This document shows, one piece after another, positions 42,501 to 51,053 of a stretch of DNA of 64,000 nucleotides. The stretch's first letter is position 1, and each line of letters starts with the position of its first letter. A program made the position numbers and the translations under genes. Source of the DNA: Stenotrophomonas sp. ATCM1_4 (GTDB lineage: Bacteria; Pseudomonadota; Gammaproteobacteria; Xanthomonadales; Xanthomonadaceae). The notes beneath the pieces were generated by a model. The model was not told where the DNA came from, did no database searches, and was given only the letters and a program-made list of their open reading frames with translations. The DNA lies in the NCBI RefSeq assembly GCF_004348115.1, contig NZ_QPFB01000001.1, positions 3,054,028 to 3,118,027 on the forward strand, given 5' to 3'.

Positions 42501-42862
42501 CAGTGGATTCCCTCCAGTACGTACTGCAAAGAGTTGCGAGTGGCATCCCAGGCGGCGATCCACTGCCGCAGCGCGGCACGGCCGTCATCGTTGATACGGT
42601 AGTAACGTCGCGGCGGCCCGGACACCGAGGGCTCGACATGGCTTTCCAACAGCCCGGCACCTTCCAGGTTGCGCAGCACCGGGTACAGGGCGCTCTGCTT
42701 GCCACTGAGCACGCCCTCCCCGACGCGCTCCAGCTCCTTGGCGATCAGGTAGCCGTACAGCGGCTCCGAAGCCTTGGCCAACACCGCCAGCAGCGCCAAC
42801 GAGACCGTGCCGGAGCTCAGTTCCTTCTGGAACTTGCGTAGCTGGGCATCCAGGTCACTCAT
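42500..42862 (-). CDS. PadR-family transcriptional regulator
   Basis: Winged-helix repressor of 120 aa with the PadR core SLALLAVLAKASEPLYGYLIAKEL, SALYPVLRNLEGAGLLESH and RRYYRINDDGRAALRQW. The stop shares one base with the ATG of the membrane partner gene. Upstream (42890-42920) is an AT-richer stretch with ATAC and GTAT half-sites 14 bases apart that could be the operator, but the match is weak. Confidence 0.88.
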   Translation of the reverse strand: MSDLDAQLRKFQKELSSGTVSLALLAVLAKASEPLYGYLIAKELERVGEGVLSGKQSALYPVLRNLEGAGLLESHVEPSVSGPPRRYYRINDDGRAALRQWIAAWDATRNSLQYVLEGIH

Positions 42863-43015
42863 CGCCCCACTCCTTCCAACTAGCCTGAAGCGAATACTAG
42901 TGTTGAGTTCGGTATAGCGAATGTGCCGGTAGTCATCCCACCTTGCGTCATGCTGCTGGCCGGCGGCGCGGGCAATCGCGCAGAATCGGCCCACACCCAA
43001 TCCGGAATGCGCCCG

Positions 43016-43930
43016 ATGACGCTTCGCCCCTCGCTGTTGGCCCTGGCCCTGATGTTGTCCCCGCTGCCGCTGCTGGCCGCCGATGCCCCCGCCAAGTACC
43101 GCAGCGCGCAGGAGATCATCGACGCCTCGCCTGCCAGCGACTGGCACACCCCGGCCGCGGAGAACCTGCTGTACATGAACCTGGCCGGTGGCCGGGTCAT
43201 CATCGAACTGGCGCCGGCGTTCGCCCCGGAACATGCCGGCAATATCCGCACCCTGGCACGCGAGCATTTCTGGGATGGGCTCAGCATCTACCGTTCGCAG
43301 GACAACTTCGTGGTCCAGTTCGGCGATGCCGATGCCGACGACACCGCCAAGGCCAAGTCGATGGGCAGCGCCAAGCCGCACCTGCCGGCCGAGTTCCAGC
43401 GCCCGGCGCAGGGGTTGGCGTTCACCGCCCTGCCCGACCGCGACGGCTGGGCAGCGAAGACCGGCTTCGTCGGTGACTTCGCGGTCGGCAGCGATGGCGA
43501 GAAGGCATGGCTGGCCCATTGCTATGGTGCGCTGGGTGCCGGCCGCAACAATGACGACGACAGCAGCGTCGGCGCGGAGCTGTACGTGGTCACCGGGCAA
43601 TCGCCGCGCCAGCTGGACCGCAACATCACCGTGGTCGGGCGCGTGCTCAAGGGCATGGAGCTGTTGAGCACCATCACCCGCGGCCCGAATCCGATGGGCT
43701 TCTACGAGAATGCCGCCGAGCGCACGCCGATCATCTCGATCCAGCTGGCCAGCGAGCTTCCGGCCGACCAGCGCGTGCCACTGCAGGTGCTGCGCACCGA
43801 TTCCAAAACCTTCGCCGATGCGGTGGAAGCGCGCCGCAACCGCGTGGACGGCTTCTACAAGCGTGCCGCCGGGCACATCGACCTGTGCAACATCCCGCTG
43901 CCGGTACGCGTGGGTGCGGCGGTGAAGTAA
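43016..43930 (+). CDS. Periplasmic cyclophilin-type peptidyl-prolyl isomerase
   Basis: Exported folding catalyst of 304 aa. The signal peptide ends near LPLLAADA; the cyclophilin domain starts at [54 protein letters not shown] and contains the FVGDFAVGS and [16 protein letters not shown] segments. Compared with small cyclophilins it carries an insert after QFGD and a C-terminal extension with one Cys. Two ATGs (43007 and 43016) could serve as the start; the second has GGAA at the right distance. Divergent from padR. Confidence 0.85.
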   Translation: MTLRPSLLALALMLSPLPLLAADAPAKYRSAQEIIDASPASDWHTPAAENLLYMNLAGGRVIIELAPAFAPEHAGNIRTLAREHFWDGLSIYRSQDNFVVQFGDADADDTAKAKSMGSAKPHLPAEFQRPAQGLAFTALPDRDGWAAKTGFVGDFAVGSDGEKAWLAHCYGALGAGRNNDDDSSVGAELYVVTGQSPRQLDRNITVVGRVLKGMELLSTITRGPNPMGFYENAAERTPIISIQLASELPADQRVPLQVLRTDSKTFADAVEARRNRVDGFYKRAAGHIDLCNIPLPVRVGAAVK

Positions 43931-43990
43931 GCGGTCGACCCGGGCGGCAAGGCCTGCCCGAAGTGGATCACGCGGGCCAGCTCCCCCCCT

Positions 43991-44031
43991 GCCCGGTCCT
44001 GCCATTTGCTCCGCAAAGGAGAGGACCGGGC
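43991..44031. repeat. Long hairpin after the cyclophilin gene
   Basis: Outer arms GCCCGGTCCT (43991-44000) and AGGACCGGGC (44022-44031), ten perfect bases, with a second inner stem TTTGC/GCAAA (44005-44009 and 44013-44017). It may end transcription of the cyclophilin gene or be a dispersed palindrome. No T-run on either side. Confidence 0.6.
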
Positions 44032-44062
44032 ACAAGGCGCCCCCGCCGCCCTGCATCCACGC

Positions 44063-44092
44063 TTGACAGCACGGCGCGCCCGTGCAATTAAT
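44063..44092 (+). promoter_or_regulatory. Promoter of the ArsR-type gene
   Basis: A perfect TTGACA at 44063-44068 and an AT-rich -10 around ATTAAT (44087-44092, 18-base spacer). The AT-rich block continues into the presumed operator. Confidence 0.55.
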
Positions 44093-44095
44093 AAA

Positions 44096-44111
44096 TTAAC
44101 GAATTAGTTAA
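44096..44111 (+). promoter_or_regulatory. Operator-like palindrome before the ArsR-type gene
   Basis: TTAAC-GAATTA-GTTAA, an inverted repeat in a very AT-rich block (44086-44118), overlapping or just after the -10 box and 11 bases before the ATG. Position and AT-richness are typical of ArsR/SmtB operators. Confidence 0.65.
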
Positions 44112-44121
44112 GTAATTACCC

Positions 44122-44442
44122 ATGGCTGCCGACCAGATCTTTGAAGCCCTGGCCTCGCGTCCACGCCGCGAGATCCTGGCCTACCTGTCCGCACAGGAAC
44201 TCACCGCCGGCGAGATCGGCCAGCGCTTCGACATGAGCGCACCGGCCATCTCCCGCCACCTGTCAGTGCTGGCTGCCGCCGGGTTGGTCACCAGCGAGCG
44301 CCGCGGCCAGTTCGTCTATTACCGGCTGACCCCGGACAACATGGTCAACACCCTCAGCAGGTTCGCCTTCGAGGTCTGCCCCACGGCCGGCCCGCTGCAA
44401 CGCGAATCGCGCCGCAAGGCCAAGGCCAAACCCGCTACCTGA
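44122..44442 (+). CDS. ArsR-family winged-helix regulator
   Basis: Repressor of 106 aa with the ArsR fold: IFEALASRPRREILAYLSAQELTAGEIGQRFDMSAPAISRHLSVLAAAGLVTSERRGQFVYYRL. No cysteine pair in the DNA-recognition helix (the only Cys is in FEVCPTAG), so metal sensing of the classical CxC type is unlikely. A palindrome and promoter lie just upstream, pointing to autoregulation. The gene behind it, 18 bases away, is probably its target. Confidence 0.87.
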   Translation: MAADQIFEALASRPRREILAYLSAQELTAGEIGQRFDMSAPAISRHLSVLAAAGLVTSERRGQFVYYRLTPDNMVNTLSRFAFEVCPTAGPLQRESRRKAKAKPAT

Positions 44443-44460
44443 TCGCCATCGAGGCACGCC

Positions 44461-45855
44461 ATGGAACGCACCCGCACGACCCGCGACCGCAGTTTTCCCC
44501 GTGTCTCGATTGCCGCCGCCGATGGAAGGCGGGCGGTGGAAGTCACCCTGCTCAGCCAGCTTGATCCTGGTGCCGGCGATGCGCTGGCCCTGCGTGCCGG
44601 CCAGCGCCAGCAGCATCACCCGCAGTTCAACGATGCGCTCGATGAGCCATCGGTACGCCTGTCCGCACCTGACTTCGCGGCACACGATCCCGCCTCGCTG
44701 TACACCTTTTCGGTCGGCAGCGCAGGCCATCCGTTCCATCGGCACGCCGGCCCGCGCCTGTTCACCGCGGTCAGCGGCAGCGGCGGCGCACGGCTGCGAT
44801 TCATCCCGGCCACGTCATCGGCCGAGGCCGGTGCGCTGGAAGGCCTGCGCCACGTCGAGATCCCTGCCGACTGCCTGTTCACCGTACGCATGGCGGCACG
44901 CACCTGGCACCAGTTCCAGCCCCTGCACGGCAACGGGCAGCACCCGGCCTTGTTCGCGGTGTCGTGCCACCCTGACGAAACCGCCGGTGAGCTGGACCCG
45001 GCCACCCGCGCACAGGTCGATCGCGGCGAAGCGGATCTGGCCAGCCTGACCGAACTGCTGCCGCCGGCGCTGCTGCAGGCGCTGTCGCAGCTCGACCCGG
45101 CCAAGGCGCCGGTCCCGACCACCACGCTGGGCTTCACCCACGCGATGGACACGTCCTGGTGCATCGGCCTGTGTGCGCACCTGCGTCGGCATGTCGGCAG
45201 GGCGCGCCAGACGCTCGCCCGCCTGTGCCGGCTGCATGGGGTTGTCGGCCAGGACCTGCCCGCGCTGCGCACGTGCACACTGCCTGCCCTGCCCGCACGC
45301 TCCCTGCTCGCCGCGCAATTGCACGGTCATCACCACCAGGACAGCGTGCAGATCCGCATCGACACCCGCTGGCTCGGGCGGCAGTCGCCGGAACACCTGC
45401 TGGTACGCCTGCTGGAGGCCTTCATCGAACAGCCGGCCGCGCCGGTCAGCGGCCTGATGCGGTTCCGCAACCTGCTGGTCAAGCCGCTGGGGTTGCGCAC
45501 GTCCACGCTGGGCTGCCCGGTGTCGTCGCTGCTCAACGATTCGGCGGCACAGCGCTTCGCGCAACGCTTCCCGGTGCTGGACGCCCAGGTCGACGCCGAA
45601 CACGCGCAGGTGCTGCTGGGGGCCGACGATCGCCACCTTGGGTTCCGCAGCGGTGTCTCGGTGCAGCGCGACGGCGATGGCATGCTGGTCACGCTGTCCA
45701 CGCGGGTGCGCTGCCGCAACCTGTTCGGCCGCGCCTACATGGGGGTGGTGGACCCGGTGCATCGGCACTACATCGCGCCGCGGATGCTGCAGTCGGCGGT
45801 GGCCGCGCTGGTACGCGCGGAAGAACGGGAGATGGCGCCGGCCGGCGCAGCCTGA
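44461..45855 (+). CDS. Cupin-like / DUF2867 two-domain protein
   Basis: Product of 464 aa. Residues about 60-180 look like a cupin barrel with His residues spaced for metal binding (HPFHRHAGPRLFTAVSG, then FTVRMAARTWHQFQP and HGNGQHPALFAVSCHPDE). Residues about 290-455 resemble DUF2867 (LLEAFIEQPAAPVSGLMRFRNLLVKPLGLRTS, LLGADDRHLGFRSGVSV, LSTRVRCRNLFGRAYMGVVDPVHRHYIAPRML). DUF2867 normally stands alone or behind a reductase-like domain. It follows the ArsR-type gene by 18 bases, so both are probably one operon. Function unknown. Confidence 0.65.
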   Translation: MERTRTTRDRSFPRVSIAAADGRRAVEVTLLSQLDPGAGDALALRAGQRQQHHPQFNDALDEPSVRLSAPDFAAHDPASLYTFSVGSAGHPFHRHAGPRLFTAVSGSGGARLRFIPATSSAEAGALEGLRHVEIPADCLFTVRMAARTWHQFQPLHGNGQHPALFAVSCHPDETAGELDPATRAQVDRGEADLASLTELLPPALLQALSQLDPAKAPVPTTTLGFTHAMDTSWCIGLCAHLRRHVGRARQTLARLCRLHGVVGQDLPALRTCTLPALPARSLLAAQLHGHHHQDSVQIRIDTRWLGRQSPEHLLVRLLEAFIEQPAAPVSGLMRFRNLLVKPLGLRTSTLGCPVSSLLNDSAAQRFAQRFPVLDAQVDAEHAQVLLGADDRHLGFRSGVSVQRDGDGMLVTLSTRVRCRNLFGRAYMGVVDPVHRHYIAPRMLQSAVAALVRAEEREMAPAGAA

Positions 45856-45962
45856 GCCGCCGCATCGTTCAGGCGATGGAACGATCCGGCCACCGGCCTG
45901 ACCTACCGGCCGGTACCTCCAGCAGCTAACGTAGGCCCATCCCTACTACCGGAGCAGCTGCC

Positions 45963-46355
45963 ATGGCACACGTCACCATCGAATCCACCGATACCGATTA
46001 CGCGCATGCCATCAGCAACGGCAAGCACCAGTTGATCGCCGATGAACCGCCAAGCCTGGGCGGACAGGGGGCCGGCATGGCGCCGTTCGACCTGTACCTG
46101 GCCTCGTTGGCCTCATGCACGGCGATTACCTTGCGCATGTATGCACAGAAGAAAGGCTGGGACCTGGGCAAGTTCAGCGCCGAGCTGACCTCCAGCCGCG
46201 ACGAAGCCGGTAAGCTGCAGGTGCATCGCGTGCTGTCGGCCACCGGCCCGCTGAGCGATGCGCAATGGGAACGCCTGCTGGACGTGGTCCAGCGCACGCC
46301 GGTGACCCTGGTGATGCGCGAAGGCGCCACCATCACCAGCGAACGCCGCAGCTGA
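45963..46355 (+). CDS. OsmC/Ohr-family protein
   Basis: Cytosolic protein of 130 aa of the peroxide-resistance superfamily, fold marked by PFDLYLASLASCTAITLRMYAQKKGWDLG. One catalytic-type Cys is present in SCTAIT, but the second Cys of Ohr/OsmC is not seen in the expected C-terminal helix, so it may be a YhfA-like member without full peroxidase chemistry. Confidence 0.85.
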   Translation: MAHVTIESTDTDYAHAISNGKHQLIADEPPSLGGQGAGMAPFDLYLASLASCTAITLRMYAQKKGWDLGKFSAELTSSRDEAGKLQVHRVLSATGPLSDAQWERLLDVVQRTPVTLVMREGATITSERRS

Positions 46356-46370
46356 AGAGGAACTACACGC

Positions 46371-46619
46371 ATGTATACGATCGTCGTGCTCTGGGACAAC
46401 GACAACGCCGAAGTCACCCAATGGGAAGACGCCCCGATGGTGACCACATGGAAGGACCGCGAGATCTCGCTGCGTGCAGGCCCGCGTGAGCGGGTGGACG
46501 AACACGGCACGGTCAGCCAGGTGGCGGTCTACCTGCCCGACGAGCTGAACGAGGAAGAGTTCCAGGAGCTGTTCGCGGTGCACGAGAAGCAGGTACCGGA
46601 ACTGCACCTGCACGGCTGA
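46371..46619 (+). CDS. Hypothetical 82 aa acidic protein
   Basis: Small soluble product with many Glu/Asp and no recognised domain (begins MYTIVVLWDNDNAEVTQWEDAP, ends VPELHLHG). It starts 15 bases after the OsmC stop, with an AGAGGAA ribosome binding site seven bases before the ATG, and a terminator lies just behind it. Codon use looks like that of its neighbours. I do not recognise its function. Confidence 0.6.
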   Translation: MYTIVVLWDNDNAEVTQWEDAPMVTTWKDREISLRAGPRERVDEHGTVSQVAVYLPDELNEEEFQELFAVHEKQVPELHLHG

Positions 46620-46640
46620 CCGCCTCCTACGGCTGAATGA

Positions 46641-46672
46641 ACAACGGCGCCTTTCGGCGCCGTTGTCGTTCA
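46641..46672. terminator. Terminator between converging genes
   Basis: Eleven-base perfect arms ACAACGGCGCC and GGCGCCGTTGT (46641-46651 and 46656-46666) with a TTTC loop, followed by CGTTC. It serves the plus-strand pair and the minus-strand DUF4349 gene. Confidence 0.8.
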
Positions 46673-47464
46673 GCCCTTCTTCGCGCGGCGCCGGCGCAGC
46701 CACATGCGCAGGCACCACAACAGGAAGCCGCCGACGATCAGCATCGGCAACAGGCCCGCCGCCACGCGGATCATGTAGGCCAAGCTGGTGGTGAAGATCT
46801 CGCCGGAATCGCCGAATGCACGGCCGATCTCGCTGCGATTGCGTTGGCTGTTGGTCGACTCGAAATCCAGGGTGACCAACTGGGTGTCGATGCGTCGGTG
46901 CTGTTGCGCGGCGTCGCGGTCGGCCTGCTGCAACCCGGCCTCGATCTCGGACAGCCGCTGCGAGAGGGTCAACAGGTCGGCCACCGCCAGGTCACTGCGC
47001 TGCTGGTACTCGACCAGGCGCGCATGCTCATTCTTCAGGCGATCCTGCATCAACCGGGTATCGGCCACCTGCTGGGCCAGGTCCTCGGCCTCGGTGTTGC
47101 GGTTGGTGACCTCGCCCTTGTCGGCGGCCAGGGCGATCAGTGGCTCCACGCCCTTGGGGGCGATGCGCACCTTGATCGTTCCGCGCGGCGCGTCGCCGGC
47201 CTGCTGCGAGACATTCAACACGGCGCAGTCGCCGAACGTCGCGCTCTGGCAGGCCTCGGCCACCGCCTTCACCCGCGGCGCGATCTCCTTGCCCGGCAGT
47301 TGCAGCTGCACGGTGTGTTCATAGGCCAGGAAGGCCCCTTCCGGCGATTGCACCGCCTCGGCCGCCACCGCGCCGGCACTGGCCATTTCATGCTTGCCGC
47401 AGCCGGCCAATGCCAGCAATGCGCCCAACCCGACCGCCCAGCCCGTTCCCTGCAGATACTTCAT
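46670..47464 (-). CDS. DUF4349 lipoprotein with C-terminal membrane helix
   Basis: Product of 264 aa. Lipobox LAGC with Cys22, then a DUF4349-like domain (EGAFLAYEHTVQLQLPGKEIAPRVKAVAEAC, GTIKVRIAPKGVEPLI), a long coiled-coil (TEAEDLAQQVADTRLMQDRLKNEHARLVEYQQRSD) and one C-terminal helix (MIRVAAGLLPMLIVGGFLLWCLRMWL) with a basic end. A lipid anchor at one end and a membrane helix at the other is typical of this family. Role unknown; probably an envelope protein. Confidence 0.8.
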   Translation of the reverse strand: MKYLQGTGWAVGLGALLALAGCGKHEMASAGAVAAEAVQSPEGAFLAYEHTVQLQLPGKEIAPRVKAVAEACQSATFGDCAVLNVSQQAGDAPRGTIKVRIAPKGVEPLIALAADKGEVTNRNTEAEDLAQQVADTRLMQDRLKNEHARLVEYQQRSDLAVADLLTLSQRLSEIEAGLQQADRDAAQQHRRIDTQLVTLDFESTNSQRNRSEIGRAFGDSGEIFTTSLAYMIRVAAGLLPMLIVGGFLLWCLRMWLRRRRAKKG

Positions 47465-47657
47465 GCGTCCTTGTTCCCGTGAATTGATCGTGCCGCGCAA
47501 GCATAACCACCTGCCTGAATACGAACGCTAAGGAAATGTGCAGGCGCGGTGGCGCCTACCTCTGCCCGATCCGGCACGGCCCGCCCAACCAACGGCAGGT
47601 GCGCCCCGCCCCGCACCCGGCCTATGCTCGGGGTTTCCCAACGCTCCAGGATCAACG

Positions 47658-49460
47658 ATGCGCAAGCACCTGCTCGCCGCCGCCCTGCTCGCCGGCCTGG
47701 CCGGTTGCCAGGATGGCCAAGCCCCCACCGCTCCGACCGCCAGCACCGAGCAGGCCGGCCAGAGCCAGGCCGACGCCCAGTTCGCCGAACTGTCGAAGAA
47801 GGCGCTGGATACCTGGATGCAGCTGTCCCCGGTCAGCGCCACCCAGATCGGCGACCACCGCTACGACGGCGAGCTCGACGACCTCAGCGCCGACGGCCAG
47901 AAGAAGAGCCTGGAAGCCAGCAAGGCCCTGCTCGCCGACCTGGACAAGGTCGACGTCAGCAAGCTCGGCCGCGAGAACCAGGTCGACGCCGCGATCCTGC
48001 GCAACCAGTTGCAGTCCGATATCTGGAACAACGAAACCCTGCAGTCCTGGCAGTGGGATCCGCAGGTCTACAACGGCCTGGCCGGCAGTGCCATCTACGG
48101 CCTGATGGCCCGCGAGTTCGCGCCGCTGCCCGAGCGCCTGAAGTCGGCCACCGCGCGCATCGAGAAGATCCCGCAGATCTTCGCCGCCGCCCGTGCCAAC
48201 CTGGACCCGGCCCGCGTGCCGAAGATCCACGCCGAGACTGTTGCCAAGCAGAACAAGGGCATCCTCAGCCTGGTCGAGACCTTCATCACGCCCAACATCG
48301 GTCAGCTCGAGGCCGCCGACCAGCAGCGCCTGACCGCTGCCATCGACGCCCTCAACAAGGCCGTGGCCGAGCAGCAGGAATGGCTGGACAAGACCCTGGT
48401 GCCGAACGCCAAGGGCGATTTCCGCATCGGTGCGGAGAAGTACGACCAGAAGCTGAAGTTCTCGCTCAACTCCTCGCTCTCGCGCGCCGAGATCGGCGAG
48501 CGTGCCCGCGCCGAGCTGACCCGCGTGCGCGCGGACATGTACGGCATCGCCCAGCAGGTGCTGAAGGACAAGCCGGGCGCACCGGAAATGCCGGCCAACC
48601 CGACCGACGACCAGCAGCAGAAGGCCATCGAGGCCGCGCTGGAACTGGCCTATGCCGACAAGCCGGCGCGCGACAAGGTGGTCGACGACGCCAAGGCCTC
48701 GCTGGCCCAGTCCACCGAGTTCGTGCGCACGCATGACCTGATGACCCTGCCCGATGCACCGGTGGACATCATCCTGATGCCGGAGTTCCAGCGCGGCGTG
48801 GCCGTGGCCTACTGCGACTCGCCGGGCCCGCTGGACAAGAACCTGAAGACCTTCTACGCCGTCTCGCCGATCCCGGACGACTGGAACGACAAGCAGGTTG
48901 ACTCGTTCCTGCGCGAGTACAACAGCCGCATGATCCACCTGCTGTCGATCCACGAAGGCACACCGGGCCATTACCTGGAAGGCTGGCACTCGGGCAAGTT
49001 CCCGTCCACGCTGCGCGCCGTGCTGCGTTCGGGCCTGTTCGCCGAAGGCTGGGCGGTGTACACCGAGCGCATGATGCAGGAACAGGGCTACCTGGATAAC
49101 GACCCGCTGTTCCACCTGGTGCAGCTGAAGTTCTACCTGCGCACGATCTCCAACGCCATCCTCGACCAGGGCGTGCACGTGGACAACTGGAGCCGCGAGC
49201 AGGCCATGCACCTGATGACCCACGACGCCTTCCAGCAGGAAAGCGAAGCGGCCGGCAAGTGGGTGCGTGCGCAGCTGACCTCGGCCCAGCTGCCGACCTA
49301 CTTCGTCGGTGCACAGGAACACTTCGACACCCGCAAGGCGGTGCAGGACAAGCAGGGGGCCAACTTCAACCTGAAGGCCTACCACGACCAGATCCTGTCC
49401 TACGGCGCACCGCCGGTGCGCTTCGCCCGCCAGCTGATGCTGGACCAGCCGATCCAGTAA
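47658..49460 (+). CDS. DUF885-family lipoprotein, predicted zinc metallopeptidase
   Basis: Product of 600 aa with a lipobox LAGC (Cys17) and an all-helical DUF885 fold. The HExxH-like sequence is HEGTPGH, followed by the downstream glutamate in FAEGWAVYTERMM, a pattern like HExxGH gluzincin-type peptidases. Adjacent landmarks are MPEFQRGVAVAYCDSPG and LDQGVHVDNWSREQAMHLM. Other Xanthomonadaceae carry several such lipoproteins; peptide substrates are unknown. The start follows an AGGATC at 47648-47653. Confidence 0.85.
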   Translation: MRKHLLAAALLAGLAGCQDGQAPTAPTASTEQAGQSQADAQFAELSKKALDTWMQLSPVSATQIGDHRYDGELDDLSADGQKKSLEASKALLADLDKVDVSKLGRENQVDAAILRNQLQSDIWNNETLQSWQWDPQVYNGLAGSAIYGLMAREFAPLPERLKSATARIEKIPQIFAAARANLDPARVPKIHAETVAKQNKGILSLVETFITPNIGQLEAADQQRLTAAIDALNKAVAEQQEWLDKTLVPNAKGDFRIGAEKYDQKLKFSLNSSLSRAEIGERARAELTRVRADMYGIAQQVLKDKPGAPEMPANPTDDQQQKAIEAALELAYADKPARDKVVDDAKASLAQSTEFVRTHDLMTLPDAPVDIILMPEFQRGVAVAYCDSPGPLDKNLKTFYAVSPIPDDWNDKQVDSFLREYNSRMIHLLSIHEGTPGHYLEGWHSGKFPSTLRAVLRSGLFAEGWAVYTERMMQEQGYLDNDPLFHLVQLKFYLRTISNAILDQGVHVDNWSREQAMHLMTHDAFQQESEAAGKWVRAQLTSAQLPTYFVGAQEHFDTRKAVQDKQGANFNLKAYHDQILSYGAPPVRFARQLMLDQPIQ

Positions 49461-49489
49461 GCACGCGGCCGGCCGTACGTTCCCTGCCA

Positions 49490-49519
49490 ACGCCCGGGTT
49501 CTCCCGGGCATTGGCTTTT
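49490..49519 (+). terminator. Terminator after the DUF885 gene
   Basis: Stem GCCCGGG / CCCGGGC (49492-49498 and 49503-49509) around TTCT, followed by ATTGGCTTTTC. Confidence 0.65.
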
Positions 49520-49658
49520 CCGCCGTGGGACATCCGCGACTTCACGCGGGTCGATCCTGTCGGCGTGCTGTGGCGCATCGGGCACAACCTCTGAGCCATC
49601 ACCGGCCATTGCCGATGCACTGGATGGACGGGCATCACGCGCGTAGCATCGCTGCGTC

Positions 49659-50120
49659 ATGACCACGCTCGACACCCGCCTTCCGCCACCGATCGTGCTG
49701 TTGCTGTGCGGCCTGCTCGCCTGGTTGTGCGCCCACCAACTGCCGGGCTTCGCCTTTTCCCTGCCGATGCGGGTCACCATCGTCACCGTGATCGCGACCG
49801 CCGGGGTACTGCTCAACCTGGTGCCCAAGCTGCTGTTCCAGCGCGCCGGCACCACGGTCAACCCACTACGCCCGCAGCGTACGGCGCACCTGGTGACGCA
49901 CGGCATCTACCGCTTCACCCGCAACCCCATGTACCTGGGCCAGGCGCTGGTCCTGCTGGCCGCCTGCCTGTGGCTGCGCAATGCCGTCGCGCTGGGAGTG
50001 ATCCCTGTCTTCATCGTCTACATCACGCGCTTCCAGATCCTCCCGGAGGAGCGTCATCTGGCACAGCGCTTCGGCCCTGCCTTCGACGCCTTCCGTGCCC
50101 GCACGCGACGCTGGCTGTAA
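49659..50120 (+). CDS. Isoprenylcysteine carboxyl methyltransferase-like membrane protein
   Basis: Product of 153 aa with four hydrophobic segments and the C-terminal ICMT/PEMT-like catalytic motif GIYRFTRNPMYLGQALVL and ILPEERHLAQRFGPAFDAFR (SAM and phosphate contacts). Bacterial members probably methylate a lipid or other hydrophobic substrate; which one is unknown. The next gene starts 25 bases behind it. Confidence 0.83.
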   Translation: MTTLDTRLPPPIVLLLCGLLAWLCAHQLPGFAFSLPMRVTIVTVIATAGVLLNLVPKLLFQRAGTTVNPLRPQRTAHLVTHGIYRFTRNPMYLGQALVLLAACLWLRNAVALGVIPVFIVYITRFQILPEERHLAQRFGPAFDAFRARTRRWL

Positions 50121-50145
50121 GCCCTCACCCCTGAAGGAATGCTGC

Positions 50146-50544
50146 ATGCCCCTCGACCGTGAACAACTGCTGCGCCAAGCGAACGCCGTCCTCGACTGGA
50201 ACCGCCGGCATCTGAATGCCACCTTGGTGCTGAGCGAAGCGCAGGTTGGCGAATGCTTCGCCGAGCACTTCGTGGTCGAGCCGAATGGGCGCCACTACAC
50301 CGCCAGCCGTGCCGACTACCTGGCCTTCCTCAATGGCATGAAGGCCGGTATGGCGGGCATCGACTATGAGGTCGACCACGCGCTGGCCGATGGCGATGCC
50401 GTCGCCCTGTCGATGCGGGCACACATCACCTACGGCGACGGCCGCCGCGAACACTTCCGCGCGATGCTGCTGATGCGCTTCGACGACGCCGGCAAAGTCG
50501 TGCTCTGCCACGAGGTCTACGTCCCCCTGCCGGCAGCCACCTGA
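50146..50544 (+). CDS. NTF2/SnoaL-like protein
   Basis: Product of 132 aa with the cone-shaped NTF2 fold pattern: helical N-terminus, [72 protein letters not shown]. No catalytic residues recognised. The ATG is preceded by GAAGGA at 50133-50138; the frame that starts at 50095 overlaps the end of the ICMT-like gene and is less likely. Confidence 0.75.
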   Translation: MPLDREQLLRQANAVLDWNRRHLNATLVLSEAQVGECFAEHFVVEPNGRHYTASRADYLAFLNGMKAGMAGIDYEVDHALADGDAVALSMRAHITYGDGRREHFRAMLLMRFDDAGKVVLCHEVYVPLPAAT

Positions 50545-50624
50545 CGTCGGCAGTACCGCACAACCCGCAACGCGGTGGTGGCCTCATCCACCACCGCAGG
50601 ATGAGCCACAACCACCGAGGCACC

Positions 50625-50963
50625 ATGGAAACGATCGATTGGAATGACTTCACCAAGGTCGAACTGCGGGTCGGCCGCATCATTGCCGCCGAGCCGTTCG
50701 CCGAAGCCCGCAAGCCTGCCTACAAGCTGCAGGTGGACTTCGGCCCGGAACTGGGCGTGCGCAAGTCCAGCGCCCAGATCACCGCCCTGTACGATCCCGC
50801 CACGCTGGTTGGCAAGCAGGTGGTGGCGGTGGTCAATTTCCCGCCCAAGCAGATCGGCCCGATCATGTCCGAATGCCTGGTCACCGGCTTCCACGATGCC
50901 GAAGGCCGGGTCAGCCTGTGCGTGCCCGAGCACGACGTCCCGCTGGGCACGCGGCTGCTGTGA
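50625..50963 (+). CDS. csaA: CsaA-type tRNA-binding domain protein
   Basis: Export-related chaperone with an OB-fold tRNA-binding domain, dimeric in known structures. It is 112 aa ([20 protein letters not shown]) with the complete family pattern [62 protein letters not shown] and [11 protein letters not shown]. The start at 50625 was chosen over 50601 by family length. Confidence 0.93.
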   Translation: METIDWNDFTKVELRVGRIIAAEPFAEARKPAYKLQVDFGPELGVRKSSAQITALYDPATLVGKQVVAVVNFPPKQIGPIMSECLVTGFHDAEGRVSLCVPEHDVPLGTRLL

Positions 50964-51053
50964 GGCCGCCGGTGGATCCTGACGGCGCCCTCACGCCGTC
51001 GGCCGATACTGTGCGGCAACCACGTACCCACCACTGACCGGCGGAAACCACAC

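Noticed and set aside
42890..42925. Possible PadR operator with ATAC and GTAT half-sites
   Set aside because: The half-sites are only four bases and 14 bases apart; such a match is expected by chance, so it is mentioned only in the padR entry.
50601..50624. Upstream ATG for csaA adding eight residues (MSHNHRGT)
   Set aside because: The family starts at METIDWNDF (50625), and the extra residues have no counterpart in CsaA proteins.
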